Shown: piece after piece, positions 51,041 through 60,054 of the stretch
How positions within the stretch are numbered: the first letter of the stretch is position 1
Layout of the letters: each line of letters starts with the position of its first letter
NCBI RefSeq assembly: GCF_964253915.1
Contig: NZ_CAXUSG020000002.1
Location: 124,001 to 188,000, forward strand
Reading direction: 5' to 3'
Length of the DNA stretch: 64,000 nucleotides
Source: Metarhizobium sp964253915
GTDB taxonomy: Bacteria > Pseudomonadota > Alphaproteobacteria > Rhizobiales > Rhizobiaceae
Made by a program: the position numbers and the translations under genes
The notes under the pieces: model-generated
The model's database searches: none
What the model was told of the DNA's origin: nothing
What the model saw: the letters and a program-made list of their open reading frames with translations, nothing else

Positions 51041-52114
51041 TCATTTCTTGCAGAACTCGGCGTCCTTGCCGATGCCGCCGCACAACTCTTCCTTCGAGAA
51101 AAGGCCGGCATCGATGACGCTTGCCTGGACGGTCTCGGGCGTAATGAAGACGTTCGGTTCGAGGCGGGCCGGAACGCCACCCTCGGTGAAGTTGTTGGGC
51201 CAATTGCCGTTGACGACGCCCGCCGGCGCTTCTTCACCCTTGATCTTCGAGACGATCAACTGCACGGCGGCATCCGCCATTCCCTTGTAGGGGGGTGCCA
51301 TGTCGGCGGCCTGCCATCCGAGCAGCACGCGCTGCACGCCTTCCAGCGTTGCGTCGTATCCGCCATAGACCTTGACCTTGCCGACCATATCCTGCGCGCT
51401 CAATGCGGCGATGACGCCGCCGCCAGTGTCGTCGTTCATCACCACGGCACCGTCCACCTCGTTGTTGGTCTTGGTGAGGCACTGCTCCATGTTCTTCTGG
51501 GCATTGGCGGCGAGATAAAGAAGCGCATCAGCCTGGCAGACGATCTCGACGGTGCCGTTGTCGATCAGCGGCTTCAGATATTTGTCGAAACCCTTCATTT
51601 GCTCGCTGTAGAAAGCAAATTTCGGATCGCCGAGCATATAGGCCAGGCGGACGGGACGATGCTCCGGCAGGTGCTCGGAGAGATATTTGCCCTGGGCTTC
51701 GCCGATATCGCTGAACGGCACGGAAACGTGGTAGGAGACCGGACCGGGGCCGGGATCGTGGGCATAGGTCACGATCGGCACGCCATCGGCTTCGGCCTTG
51801 GCGAGAATGCTCGCCGAGCGCGGCGGATCGACGGATACGAGGATAATACCCAGCGCGCCGCTGGCAAGCGCCGATTCAGCCTGCGAAACCTGCTGCTGCA
51901 TGTCGTCGTTGGCGTTGAGAACCTGGAGCTCGATGCCCGGAGCATACTTCTTCATCGCTTCCGTCATGTTCGGGATGTCGAACTTGGCCCAGCGATTGGT
52001 GGTGACATTCGGCACCAGCAGATAGACTGTGCCGGAAGGCTCGGCGGCCATCGAGGGCACGGTGCCGAAGAGGGCAACGGCCGATAGCAGGGCGGCGGAG
52101 AGAGTTCTTTTCAT
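51041..52114 (-). CDS. CUT2-type sugar ABC substrate-binding protein
   Basis: 357 residues with signal peptide (LLSAVALFGTVPSMAA) and a type-1 PBP fold: GTVYLLVPNVTTNRWAKFD start, ALASGALGIILVSVDP and GAVVMNDDTGGGVIAAL ligand segments. AAGGGGAA precedes ATG 52114. First gene of the operon; a LysR box lies 179 bp upstream. Ligand probably a pentose, hexose or derived polyol. Confidence 0.9.
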   Translation of the reverse strand: MKRTLSAALLSAVALFGTVPSMAAEPSGTVYLLVPNVTTNRWAKFDIPNMTEAMKKYAPGIELQVLNANDDMQQQVSQAESALASGALGIILVSVDPPRSASILAKAEADGVPIVTYAHDPGPGPVSYHVSVPFSDIGEAQGKYLSEHLPEHRPVRLAYMLGDPKFAFYSEQMKGFDKYLKPLIDNGTVEIVCQADALLYLAANAQKNMEQCLTKTNNEVDGAVVMNDDTGGGVIAALSAQDMVGKVKVYGGYDATLEGVQRVLLGWQAADMAPPYKGMADAAVQLIVSKIKGEEAPAGVVNGNWPNNFTEGGVPARLEPNVFITPETVQASVIDAGLFSKEELCGGIGKDAEFCKK

Positions 52115-52292
52115 TGGTCATTCCCCTTTTGTAATCCATATGGCCAGCCGGCCGCAGAAGACATAGATTTCACGATTATTTTTATTGCCTGAAGGGTGTC
52201 CGCCTTGCGGCGGATCGCTTCCTCCGTTTCATCAGGTGAGAACAGGCTATTGCGACGCCTTCGCCTGCTCAAGATAAGCACGGTCATTCCAT

Positions 52293-52309
52293 CATGACTT
52301 TTTCTCATG
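52293..52309. promoter_or_regulatory. LysR-box palindrome 2
   Basis: CATGACTTTTTCTCATG matches the 47862 site in both arms except one base (GTCATG to CTCATG), with the same 5-base spacer and T-N11-A pattern. It lies 179 bp upstream of the CUT2 binding-protein start. Confidence 0.65.
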
Positions 52310-52393
52310 CGGATTGGCTCGTGACGTTTGTCAAGAAGCGCGGCGTGTCCCCGGAGCCGGGTGGAGAACACAGGGGTTTGGATGCCGGAGGAT

Positions 52394-52430
52394 AAAAAAG
52401 GCCCCGACGACGCAAAACGTCATCGGGGCC
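52394..52430 (-). terminator. Rho-independent terminator of the GMC oxidoreductase gene
   Basis: GGCCCCGA and TCGGGGCC form the outer stem (52400-52430), with GAC/GTC inside across one mismatch. On the minus strand it is followed by six T residues (A-run at 52394-52399). It lies about 90 bp after the GMC stop. Confidence 0.8.
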
Positions 52431-52516
52431 GGATTTGTCGTTCGGCATTTCGTCGTCATGCCTCGCCGGAAATCCCCGCATCAAGGCGGGCGATAGCCGG
52501 ACAAGGCGTCGAAGCG

Positions 52517-54124
52517 TCAGGCAGCCAGCATCATATCGGCGGCCTTCTCGGCGATCATGATCGTTGCGGCATTGGTGTTGCCGCTGACCATGGTCGGCAT
52601 GATCGACGCATCGGCGACGCGCAGTTTGGCGATGCCGTGAACGCGCAGCGTCTCATCGACCACCGCCATGGCATCCTGCCCCATCTTGGCGGTGCCGCAG
52701 GTGTGGTGGCCGATGCCGGAGCTGCTGCGGATATAGGCGTCCAGTTCCGCATCCGACCGGACATCGGCGCCCGGCGTCAGTTCCGGCCCGCGATAGGGTT
52801 CGAAAGCCTCTTGCGCAAAAATCTTGCGGGTGACCCGGATGGCTTCCCGCGTTATCGCCATATCGTATTCGGACGACAGGAAGTTCGGATCGAAGACCGG
52901 TGCCTCCTTCGGATCGGCCGATTTCAGCCACATCTTGCCACGGCTTTCCGGACGGTTCGGCCAGACATGCACCACATAGGAATGCCCCTCCAGCTTGTCG
53001 GCCCACGGCATCCAGATTTTCAGGCCCTGCCCCGGATAATAGGGAATGAACACCGCCTGGCATTCAGGCGCATCGACGCCGGGCTGGGTGCTGAAAAAAC
53101 CACCGGCTTCCAGCGGACTCTGCGAAACCTGACCCTTTTTGAACAGCAGGCTGTTCATCATCGCCAGCGTCAGCGAATGGATACGCAGTGACGATGCCAT
53201 GGACACCGGTTTCTTCGAACTGTGCGCCACCGACACGTTGACGTGATCCTGCAGGTTGGCGCCAACACCAGGCAGATGCTTGACGGCAGAAATGCCGAGT
53301 TTGCCGAGCGCTTCCTGATCGCCAATACCCGACAGCATCAGGATCTTCGGGGAATTGAACGAGCCGGCGGCAAGGACGATCTCGCGGTTGGCCCGCACCC
53401 GATGCACCGCGCCGCCCTTTTCGTATTCCACGGCCACAGCCACGCCGTTTTCGACCACCACCTTGTGGACGTTGGCTTTCACCTCGACCTTGAGGTTCGG
53501 CCGGCGCATGGCGGGGCGCAGGAATGTCTTTGCGGTCGTCTGGCGGCGCCCGCCGGCGATGTTGAAATCGTAGACGCCAAAACCGTCCTGTGATGCGCCG
53601 TTAAAATCGTTGTTCAGGGGATAACCGGCCTGCTGGCAGGCCTCCAGATAGGCCGTCGTCAACTCGCTGACCATCGGCGGCTTGGCGACGGGCATCGGTC
53701 CCTGGGTGCTGTGAAAGGCATTGTCGCCGCCGAAATATTGCTCCGACTTCCGGAAATACGGCAGCACATCCTCGAACGACCAGCCCGGGTTGCCAAGCTG
53801 GCGCCAGGTGTCGAAGTCGGAAGGGTTGCCGCGAATATATTGCGCGCCGTTGAAGATGAACGAGCCGCCCAGCATCTTGCCGCGCGGAAAATATTGGGTG
53901 CGCCCGTCCATGTTCTTCTGCGGCAGGCAGTTGTACGCCCAGTTATTACGCTTGAACGAAAACAGCTTGGCGGCCAGGAACGGCAGGTCGTAGGAGATTT
54001 CGCGGCCCGAGCCGCCGGCTTCCAGAAGCAGGACGCGGTCGCCGCGTGCGCTCAGCCGGTTGGCCAGGACGCTTCCGGCAGATCCGCCGCCAACGATGAC
54101 AAAATCGAAATCTTCACTGTTCAC
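52517..54124 (-). CDS. GMC-family FAD oxidoreductase (choline dehydrogenase-like)
   Basis: 535 residues: N-terminal dinucleotide motif FVIVGGGSAGSVLANRLS, GMC signature 1 near 75-100 (FPRGKMLGGSFIFNGAQYIR), signature 2 AAGSFNSPKILMLSG, and the catalytic His in GHHTCGTAKMG with Asn in SGNTNAATIM. It oxidises a primary or secondary alcohol. GTG 54124 has GGAG at nine bases; GTG 54139 adds five residues. A LysR box lies about 80 bp upstream, tying it to the amidohydrolase and CUT2 genes. Confidence 0.9.
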   Translation of the reverse strand: MNSEDFDFVIVGGGSAGSVLANRLSARGDRVLLLEAGGSGREISYDLPFLAAKLFSFKRNNWAYNCLPQKNMDGRTQYFPRGKMLGGSFIFNGAQYIRGNPSDFDTWRQLGNPGWSFEDVLPYFRKSEQYFGGDNAFHSTQGPMPVAKPPMVSELTTAYLEACQQAGYPLNNDFNGASQDGFGVYDFNIAGGRRQTTAKTFLRPAMRRPNLKVEVKANVHKVVVENGVAVAVEYEKGGAVHRVRANREIVLAAGSFNSPKILMLSGIGDQEALGKLGISAVKHLPGVGANLQDHVNVSVAHSSKKPVSMASSLRIHSLTLAMMNSLLFKKGQVSQSPLEAGGFFSTQPGVDAPECQAVFIPYYPGQGLKIWMPWADKLEGHSYVVHVWPNRPESRGKMWLKSADPKEAPVFDPNFLSSEYDMAITREAIRVTRKIFAQEAFEPYRGPELTPGADVRSDAELDAYIRSSSGIGHHTCGTAKMGQDAMAVVDETLRVHGIAKLRVADASIMPTMVSGNTNAATIMIAEKAADMMLAA

Positions 54125-54204
54125 GGCATCCGGCTCCACATTCGCTGTTCTTTCCTACCTCGCTTAAACCGGCCCCTCCATCAAGCCACGCGCACTCGTT
54201 CCTC

Positions 54205-54221
54205 CATGACTTTCAGTCATA
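54205..54221. promoter_or_regulatory. LysR-box palindrome 3
   Basis: CATGACTTTCAGTCATA shares all but the last base with the arms of the 47862 site and has the same 5-base spacer. It lies 81 bp upstream of the GMC start, in the 135 bp gap after the MFS gene. Confidence 0.7.
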
Positions 54222-54259
54222 CTATGCCGTTCGTGCGCGGATCGAGACCGGCTGGGCCG

Positions 54260-55441
54260 TTACAGCGCCGTCTCGTGGCTCGCCGGGCTTACCGCCGATT
54301 TCGACCGCGAACCGGATTGCAGCGCGCCGCTTGCAAAGATCGAAACAAGGATCAAGGGCAGGCAGACGACATACACAGCCTTCATACCCCATGCTTCCGC
54401 CACGAAACCCAGAAGTGGCGGGGCGAGGAAAAACACGGCGAAGGCCATCTGCCCGACGGCGGCGACGTTGATGGCGGCCGGCCTGTCGGTCTTCTGGCTG
54501 GCGGCGGAAATTGCCATTGGATAAACGGCGCTGCAACCGCCGCCCATCAGGGCGAAGCCGGCCAGCGCAATATACTCATGCTCGGCCATCCAGACCATCG
54601 CCAGTCCGGCCGCCGCGACAACCAGAAGCACGCGCGCCACCACGCTGGCTCCGAAGCGATCGACGACGGGATCGATGGTCACCCGCGTCAGCGCCATGAA
54701 GAAGGCAAACAGCGTCAGGCCAGAGCCGCCGATGAACGGTTCGGATTGGAAGACGTCGCGCATGTAGATCGCCGACCAGTCGATCCCCGCCCCTTCCACC
54801 AGGCACGCCGAGATGCCGATGATGCACAGCGGCATCAGTGCAAGCGTGGGGAAGGCGACAAGCGGGGGTTTCTCCTCGTTGGCCACTACCGGCTTCGGTG
54901 CGTTGATCATGCCCTTGACGTTGACGACGGTGAGGCCGAACACGATAGCTGCAATGACGGCCATATGCGTCTGCATGGGAATCTCTGCATGGCGAATGAA
55001 CGACGCCGTCACCGCGGTGACGAAAAACCCGATGCTCCAGAAACCATGCGAACGGTTCATGATGCTGAAACCGCATTGCGCTTCGATCCGGCCGATTTCG
55101 ACGTTCAGCGTCAGTTCCAATGTTCCCGCCAGCAAACCTGCGAGAAACAGCGTACCGAAAACGAAGGGGGCGCTCGGCATCATCGGCGTGAAGGCCAGCA
55201 GAAGGGCGATCCCGGGTATGGCGATGGAGAGCGTCCGCTTGCTGCCCAGCCGGTCGATGATTGGCGCCGAGGCCGAAAGTGAAATCAGCGAACCGACCGC
55301 CAGGCCGATCAACGTCAGTCCAAGCTGTGCCTTGTCGATGCCAAGCCGTGTCTGGAGATCGGGGATACGGGCCATGAAGGCGCCGGTCGCAATCGCCAGC
55401 AGAAAGAAGGAGAGATACGGTCGTTGATGTGATGCTATCAT
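54260..55441 (-). CDS. MFS transporter (YbjJ-like)
   Basis: 393-residue, 12-span transporter. The first span is followed by ARIPDLQTRLGIDKAQLGLT, typical of the YbjJ/FucP-like MFS group. ATG 55441 is used; GTG 55471, overlapping the HAD stop as GTGA, is a real alternative with ten more residues. Neither has a strong ribosome site. Pairs with the HAD phosphatase in one transcript; substrate unknown. Confidence 0.85.
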   Translation of the reverse strand: MIASHQRPYLSFFLLAIATGAFMARIPDLQTRLGIDKAQLGLTLIGLAVGSLISLSASAPIIDRLGSKRTLSIAIPGIALLLAFTPMMPSAPFVFGTLFLAGLLAGTLELTLNVEIGRIEAQCGFSIMNRSHGFWSIGFFVTAVTASFIRHAEIPMQTHMAVIAAIVFGLTVVNVKGMINAPKPVVANEEKPPLVAFPTLALMPLCIIGISACLVEGAGIDWSAIYMRDVFQSEPFIGGSGLTLFAFFMALTRVTIDPVVDRFGASVVARVLLVVAAAGLAMVWMAEHEYIALAGFALMGGGCSAVYPMAISAASQKTDRPAAINVAAVGQMAFAVFFLAPPLLGFVAEAWGMKAVYVVCLPLILVSIFASGALQSGSRSKSAVSPASHETAL

Positions 55442-55467
55442 CTGAAAAGGCTCGTAACTGCGGCGCG

Positions 55468-56127
55468 TCACCAGGCCCGGCGAGCGGCTTGCTCGAAGTC
55501 GGTGAGATCGCTGGTTTTCTTGACGTCGGTGGGAAAGAGGTCGGCCACATCGGGCGCGACGATTGCGAGGAATGGAATGCCGATCTTGCGGGCTGCATGA
55601 AACTCCGTCAAGGAGTCACCGACGGCAAGGCATTCGGAAGCCCGGGCATTTTCCATCTGCATGATGGCCAGGAACTCGGCATGCTTGGATCTGGGTGAGC
55701 CGGAAACCGTACGGAAATAGCGCGACAGCCCGCGGCGCTCGATGACGATTTTCAGGTCCTCCTCCGGCATGCCGGAAACCACATGCATCGGCACGACGTT
55801 TTCCAGCCGTGCCAAAAGCGGCTCGGCGCCGGGAATGCAGGCGCAGGAGAGCATGCCGGCCTCGATGATCTGCCCAAACCGGTCGCACAGACGGTTCACC
55901 GCTGCCTCGTCGCCCGGCCGGCCAAAAATCTCGCGCTCGAAATATTCGAATTTTTGCCGCCGGCCGATACCACCATGCCGTTGCTGGTAAGCTACGATCT
56001 CGGCCAGCTTTTCAGGTGGTTCGCCATTGTAAGCCTCTGCAAAGGCCATGGTTTTCAGGCGTGCGGAGTCCAGGATCACGCCGTCGAAGTCGAAGATGAT
56101 GGTTTTGAAGCGATCGAGATAGGGCAT
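55468..56127 (-). CDS. HAD-superfamily phosphatase (phosphoglycolate phosphatase/beta-phosphoglucomutase-like)
   Basis: 219 residues. Motif I is FDFDGVILDS with both catalytic aspartates; motif II is HVVSGMPEEDL; motif III Lys is in SPRSKHAEFL; motif IV is AVGDSLTEFHAA. GGAGG precedes ATG 56127. First gene of a two-gene operon with the MFS transporter, divergent from the LacI regulator whose operator lies in the shared spacer. Confidence 0.88.
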   Translation of the reverse strand: MPYLDRFKTIIFDFDGVILDSARLKTMAFAEAYNGEPPEKLAEIVAYQQRHGGIGRRQKFEYFEREIFGRPGDEAAVNRLCDRFGQIIEAGMLSCACIPGAEPLLARLENVVPMHVVSGMPEEDLKIVIERRGLSRYFRTVSGSPRSKHAEFLAIMQMENARASECLAVGDSLTEFHAARKIGIPFLAIVAPDVADLFPTDVKKTSDLTDFEQAARRAW

Positions 56128-56429
56128 GTCATCCTCCGGCTGCAGACGGGCACGGAAGCGGTTTGCTGCGGCAGTGCCGTACCCGATTCGAGATGCAATG
56201 GGCACCGCCCGTTACCGGGAATATGTCGGCCTCACCGAAACATTCTCATTCTCAGCAAGGCCGCACCTCGCCCCTCATGCCATCTATTTCATTCGAATTG
56301 TAAACGTTTACATGATTTCTATCAATCCATTCCATCTCACGCCGAATTCTTGCGACGATTGAAATCTGGCAAAATATAACCAATATGCGCAATCATGCCG
56401 ACGAGGATCCGGGCGGCGAGGAGCAATCC
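56128..56429. other. Divergent spacer between HAD and LacI genes
   Basis: 302 bp without a gene. It contains a perfect LacI-type palindrome at 56299-56312; promoters for both flanking genes are expected. Nothing else stands out. Confidence 0.5.
56299..56312. promoter_or_regulatory. LacI-type operator, perfect 14 bp palindrome
   Basis: TGTAAACGTTTACA is fully self-complementary with the central CG of LacI-family operators. It lies 118 bp ahead of the LacI start and 171 bp ahead of the HAD start. A degenerate copy lies at 57508 before the catabolic operon. Confidence 0.75.
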
Positions 56430-57476
56430 ATGAAAATCAAAGGTCAGGGCGGTCGCGGTGTGACCGTCCACGACGTGGCGAAGCTCGCGAACGTATCGAT
56501 TGCCACTGTTTCCCGGGTGTTGAACAAGCCGGAGACGGTCAACAAGGAGATGTCCGAGCGGGTACTGCAAGCGGCAGCCCAGCTTGGATATACGACAAAC
56601 TCTGCCGGCAAGGCGCTGCGGCTGGCGCGGACCCGCACCATCGGGACGCTCCTGCCCCGCCTCGATGATCCGATTTTTTCGGAATTGGCGCATGGCATAC
56701 AAGAAACGCTTTTCGCGCAGGAATATGCCGGATTTCTCCAGACGTCCGGCTATGACAATACGAGGATATTCGATGCAGCCTTGCGGTTATTCAATCGCGG
56801 CGCCGAAGGTTTGCTTGTATTCGGCCGAGTAGACGACGAACGTCTTCTGGAATTTATTGCTAAAAACCCGATTCCCGTTCTTCAGGTCTACTCCTATCTC
56901 GAAGACCACCCCCTCCCCTCGGTCGGCATCGACAACGCGCGGTGCACCCAGAAGATCGCCGAACTCATGCTGCAGTTCGGACATAAGCACGTCGCCCTTA
57001 TTTCCGGCCCCACCCGGGGCAACGATCGGCAACAAGCACGCCTGAACGCCTACGAAAAAATCATGCGCGACAATGGCCTGAATACGGTCGTGCAGGTCGT
57101 TCAACCCGGTTACACGATCAATGACGGCGGCATGGCTTTCCGCCGGATCATCGAGCAAAATCCAAATGTTACTTCCGTCATGTGCAACACGGACCTGTTG
57201 GCGTGCGGCGTGCTTTCGGAATGCCGCAAGCTTGGCATCGAGGTGCCGCGGCAACTTTCGGTCAGCGGTTTTGAAGATGTCAGCTTCGCCCCCCTGCTCT
57301 ATCAACCGCTGACCACGCTGTCGGTCCCGTCAGGTGATATCGGCCGCCATGCAGCCCGGGCGATGATCGCGAATCTCGAGCATGGCGAAAGCCTCACGTC
57401 GATGCAGTTCGAGGCAAGCCTGATCCTGCGCGATTCCGTTGCCGCAGCCCCCAAGGCTTCCGATCGCGCGGCGTGA
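56430..57476 (+). CDS. LacI-family transcriptional regulator
   Basis: 348 residues: HTH (VTVHDVAKLANVSIATVSRV, about 10-29), hinge, and PBP-like effector domain (GTLLPRLDDPIFSELAHGIQ onward). GAGGAG precedes ATG 56430. It reads towards the proline-racemase-like operon 109 bp downstream. Sites at 56299 and 57508 predict autoregulation and control of that operon. Confidence 0.9.
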   Translation: MKIKGQGGRGVTVHDVAKLANVSIATVSRVLNKPETVNKEMSERVLQAAAQLGYTTNSAGKALRLARTRTIGTLLPRLDDPIFSELAHGIQETLFAQEYAGFLQTSGYDNTRIFDAALRLFNRGAEGLLVFGRVDDERLLEFIAKNPIPVLQVYSYLEDHPLPSVGIDNARCTQKIAELMLQFGHKHVALISGPTRGNDRQQARLNAYEKIMRDNGLNTVVQVVQPGYTINDGGMAFRRIIEQNPNVTSVMCNTDLLACGVLSECRKLGIEVPRQLSVSGFEDVSFAPLLYQPLTTLSVPSGDIGRHAARAMIANLEHGESLTSMQFEASLILRDSVAAAPKASDRAA

Positions 57477-57507
57477 CGTGGCCGAAAACGTTGATTGACG
57501 TCTTTTG

Positions 57508-57521
57508 AGAAAACGTTTACT
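57508..57521. promoter_or_regulatory. Degenerate LacI-type operator before the catabolic operon
   Basis: AGAAAACGTTTACT matches the 14 bp palindrome at 56299 in 11 positions, including the central AAACGTTTAC. It lies 64 bp upstream of the proline-racemase-like start. Confidence 0.55.
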
Positions 57522-57584
57522 GATAATCTCGTGAGTTCGAGGTCATCAGTCTCGACCCGATAGAACTGACGGGGATGGCGAGAA

Positions 57585-58619
57585 ATGCGTTTCAGCAGAA
57601 TGATCAATGTCGTCGGCGCCCATGCGGCCGGCGAGTTGAACGAGGTGATAACCGGCGGCGTGCTTGCCGTTCCGGGCACCACCATGTTCGAGAAAATGCA
57701 ATATCTCGAAAAGCACGGCGACGACCTGCGCCAGTTCCTGTTACATGAGCCGCGCGGCAAGGTCTCCCAATGCGTCAATCTCGTGCTGCCCTCCGCCCAT
57801 CCGGATGCCGATGCCGGCTTCATCATCATGGAATCGGAATTTTACGTTCCGATGTCAGGCACCAACACGATCTGCACCGCGACCGTGCTTCTGGAAACCG
57901 GCATGGTGCCGATGGTCGAGCCGGTCACCACCCTGACGTTGGAAGCGCCGGCGGGTCTGGTGCGCGTTACCGCGGCATGCGCCGGCGGGAAATGCGAAAG
58001 CATCACCTTCGACAACGTCCCGGCTTTCACCATGGCGCTCGACCGGACGATCGAGGTGCCCGGCCTGGGATCGATGGTGGTCGATGTCGCATATGGCGGC
58101 ATGATCTATGTCCTCGTCGATGCGCAGAAACTGGGTTACGGCATTACTCCCGATGAAGCGTCGGAACTGGTCGAGGTCGGTGAAACGATCAAGCGCGCGG
58201 CCGCGGAGCAGATCCCGGCCGTGCATCCGGAAAACCCTGACATCCACACCATCAACCAGACGCTTTTTTCCGGGCCGCTCCGCGAGGAAAACGGCATCAA
58301 GCGCTCGAAGAACACCGTGATCGTCTCGCCCGGGCGGCACGACCGCTCGCCCTGCGGCACCGGTACGAGCGCCCGGTTGGCGGTGATGCATGCCAAGGGC
58401 CAGATCGCTGTCGGAGAGAAATTCGTGCACGAGTCGATCCTCGGCACGGAATTCATCGGCGAAATCCTCGGAACGACCACCGTGGCAGACCGGACGGCCG
58501 TTCGCCCGGCAATCACCGGTTCGGCCTGGATCACCGCGTTCCACCAGTATGTCCTCGACCCGCGCGACCCATTCCCGACCGGTTACAAGCTCGGCGATAC
58601 CTGGAAGACGCCGACCTAG
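57585..58619 (+). CDS. Proline racemase/hydroxyproline epimerase-family protein (Ser-Cys variant)
   Basis: 344 residues. The first catalytic position is Ser91 (VPMSGTNTIC) where proline racemase has Cys in MCGH; the second, Cys257, is kept (SPCGTGTSAR). Ser-Cys members studied so far were 4-hydroxyproline 2-epimerases, but Thr follows the Gly where His or Ser is usual, and no hydroxyproline genes (D-amino acid oxidase, dihydrodipicolinate-synthase-like) are nearby. Epimerisation or dehydration of a related 2-amino or 2-hydroxy acid is possible. First gene of a LacI-controlled operon. Confidence 0.87.
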   Translation: MRFSRMINVVGAHAAGELNEVITGGVLAVPGTTMFEKMQYLEKHGDDLRQFLLHEPRGKVSQCVNLVLPSAHPDADAGFIIMESEFYVPMSGTNTICTATVLLETGMVPMVEPVTTLTLEAPAGLVRVTAACAGGKCESITFDNVPAFTMALDRTIEVPGLGSMVVDVAYGGMIYVLVDAQKLGYGITPDEASELVEVGETIKRAAAEQIPAVHPENPDIHTINQTLFSGPLREENGIKRSKNTVIVSPGRHDRSPCGTGTSARLAVMHAKGQIAVGEKFVHESILGTEFIGEILGTTTVADRTAVRPAITGSAWITAFHQYVLDPRDPFPTGYKLGDTWKTPT

Positions 58620-58663
58620 GCTCGTCGCCACGGTTTCCAACAGTCGCACAAGGAGAAATGAGA

Positions 58664-59179
58664 ATGGAACAGAAAGCCGAAGACCTGGGAACGAAGGGCG
58701 ACGTGCTGATCCTCAAGCCGGAAGAGGGAAAAAATTTTTGGCAACCGGTGCCCGCCAACGGTCATATCTCGGTGCGGATTTCCCCCGATTCCGTTGGCGT
58801 CGAAACGCCGTTCAGCCTCGGAACGCAAACGCTTCCGCCACAGGGCTATGTGCGCGAGCACGCCCATCCGGTGCATGACGAAGTGCTGCATTTCATCTCC
58901 GGTTCCGGCAAGGCCGTTGTCGAGGGCGTGGAATATGTCGCCGAGCCGGGCGTGACGATTTTCGTCGGCCGCAATCGCAAGCACATGTTCATCAACACTT
59001 CCGCGGATCAGGAGCTTCATTGGCTCTGGTTCATCCAGCCGAACGGCCTTGAACACTTCTTCGAGGAAATCGGCCGGCCGATGTTACCGGGTGAAAAAGC
59101 GCCGGAGCCGTTTGCGCGGCCGGACAACGTCCTGGAAATCGAGCAACGCACCGCCTTCGTCGCGGCTGACAAGCTCTAG
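58664..59179 (+). CDS. Cupin-domain protein
   Basis: 171-residue single-cupin protein. Motif 1 (GYVREHAHPVHDEVLHFISG) supplies two His and a Glu for metal; motif 2 is around GVTIFVGRNRKHMFIN. ATG 58664 is eight bases from AAGGAG; ATG 58658 is only two bases away. Could be a dioxygenase, isomerase or binding protein; no closer call is possible. Confidence 0.82.
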   Translation: MEQKAEDLGTKGDVLILKPEEGKNFWQPVPANGHISVRISPDSVGVETPFSLGTQTLPPQGYVREHAHPVHDEVLHFISGSGKAVVEGVEYVAEPGVTIFVGRNRKHMFINTSADQELHWLWFIQPNGLEHFFEEIGRPMLPGEKAPEPFARPDNVLEIEQRTAFVAADKL

Positions 59180-59256
59180 AGTTTTGTTTTTGCCGCATTG
59201 TCCGGCGGGCAGGCGCATTGCTTCAGCCGGACATGTCCCAAACGTCGAGAAGAAAC

Positions 59257-60054
59257 ATGCCCATAGTGTCGGTATCCGATGGATGCCGGGTGACGTATGA
59301 CGTCTCCGGCCAAGGCGAAGCCTTGCTGCTCATTCCCGGCCTCGGGGGAGCGGCGAGTTTCTGGAACGACATCGTTCCCCTGCTCACGGACCATTTCCGG
59401 GTCATCGCCTTCGATCATCGCGGCACGGGGCGCAGCGACAGGCCCGAAGGCGCCTATTCGATTTCCCGGATCGCCGCCGATGCCATCGCAATCCTGGACG
59501 CTGAAAACATCGGGTCAGCGCATGTCGTCGGCCATTCGACGGGTGGAATGGTGGCGCAATACATCGCGCTCGATGCGCCCGAACGGGTAAAAACGCTCGT
59601 CATCAGCGGCAGCTGGGAAAAGCCGGATGCCCGCTTCGTGGCGATGTTCGAAGCCCGGCTCGCCGTGCTTCGCGAAGCGGGGCCGAGAGTTTATCAGAAG
59701 CTGACCCATGCCATCGGTTTTCCGGCGCGCTTTCTCGAGCAGAACAGGGAATTGTTGCAAAGAGCCGTCGACAATGCCGCGGCGGCACTGTCGCCCTTGT
59801 CGGTGGCGCAAGCACGCATCGAGATGCTTCTCACCGACGAACGAAGCGAGGATCTTGCAAGGATCGTTGCCCCGACACTGGTGATCGGCGCGACCGACGA
59901 TGCCTTGATCCCCTTTTCCCACAGCCAGGAACTGGCGGCAGCGATCCCCGACGCCCGTCTGGCGGTGATCGACGGCGCTCACTTCTTCCCCCGTGTCCAT
60001 CCGGCGGATTACGCGGGCATGGTGCGGCAGTTCCTGGAGGAAAGACATGAATAG
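59257..60054 (+). CDS. Alpha/beta hydrolase (3-oxoadipate enol-lactonase/RutD-like)
   Basis: 265 residues: oxyanion region LIPGLGGAASFW, nucleophile GHSTGGM (Ser94), acid in GATDDALIP and His in DGAHFFP, the arrangement of PcaD/RutD-type enzymes. GAGAAG precedes ATG 59257. Its stop lies inside the next gene (8-base overlap). May open a lactone or cleave an ester or enol intermediate of the pathway. Confidence 0.87.
   Translation: MPIVSVSDGCRVTYDVSGQGEALLLIPGLGGAASFWNDIVPLLTDHFRVIAFDHRGTGRSDRPEGAYSISRIAADAIAILDAENIGSAHVVGHSTGGMVAQYIALDAPERVKTLVISGSWEKPDARFVAMFEARLAVLREAGPRVYQKLTHAIGFPARFLEQNRELLQRAVDNAAAALSPLSVAQARIEMLLTDERSEDLARIVAPTLVIGATDDALIPFSHSQELAAAIPDARLAVIDGAHFFPRVHPADYAGMVRQFLEERHE

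Larger units (their letters stand above)
52115..52516. other. Gene-free region upstream of the CUT2 operon
   Basis: 402 bp holding the promoter region of the minus-strand CUT2 operon, a LysR box (52293-52309) and the terminator of the GMC gene (52394-52430). I see no credible coding sequence here. Confidence 0.6.
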
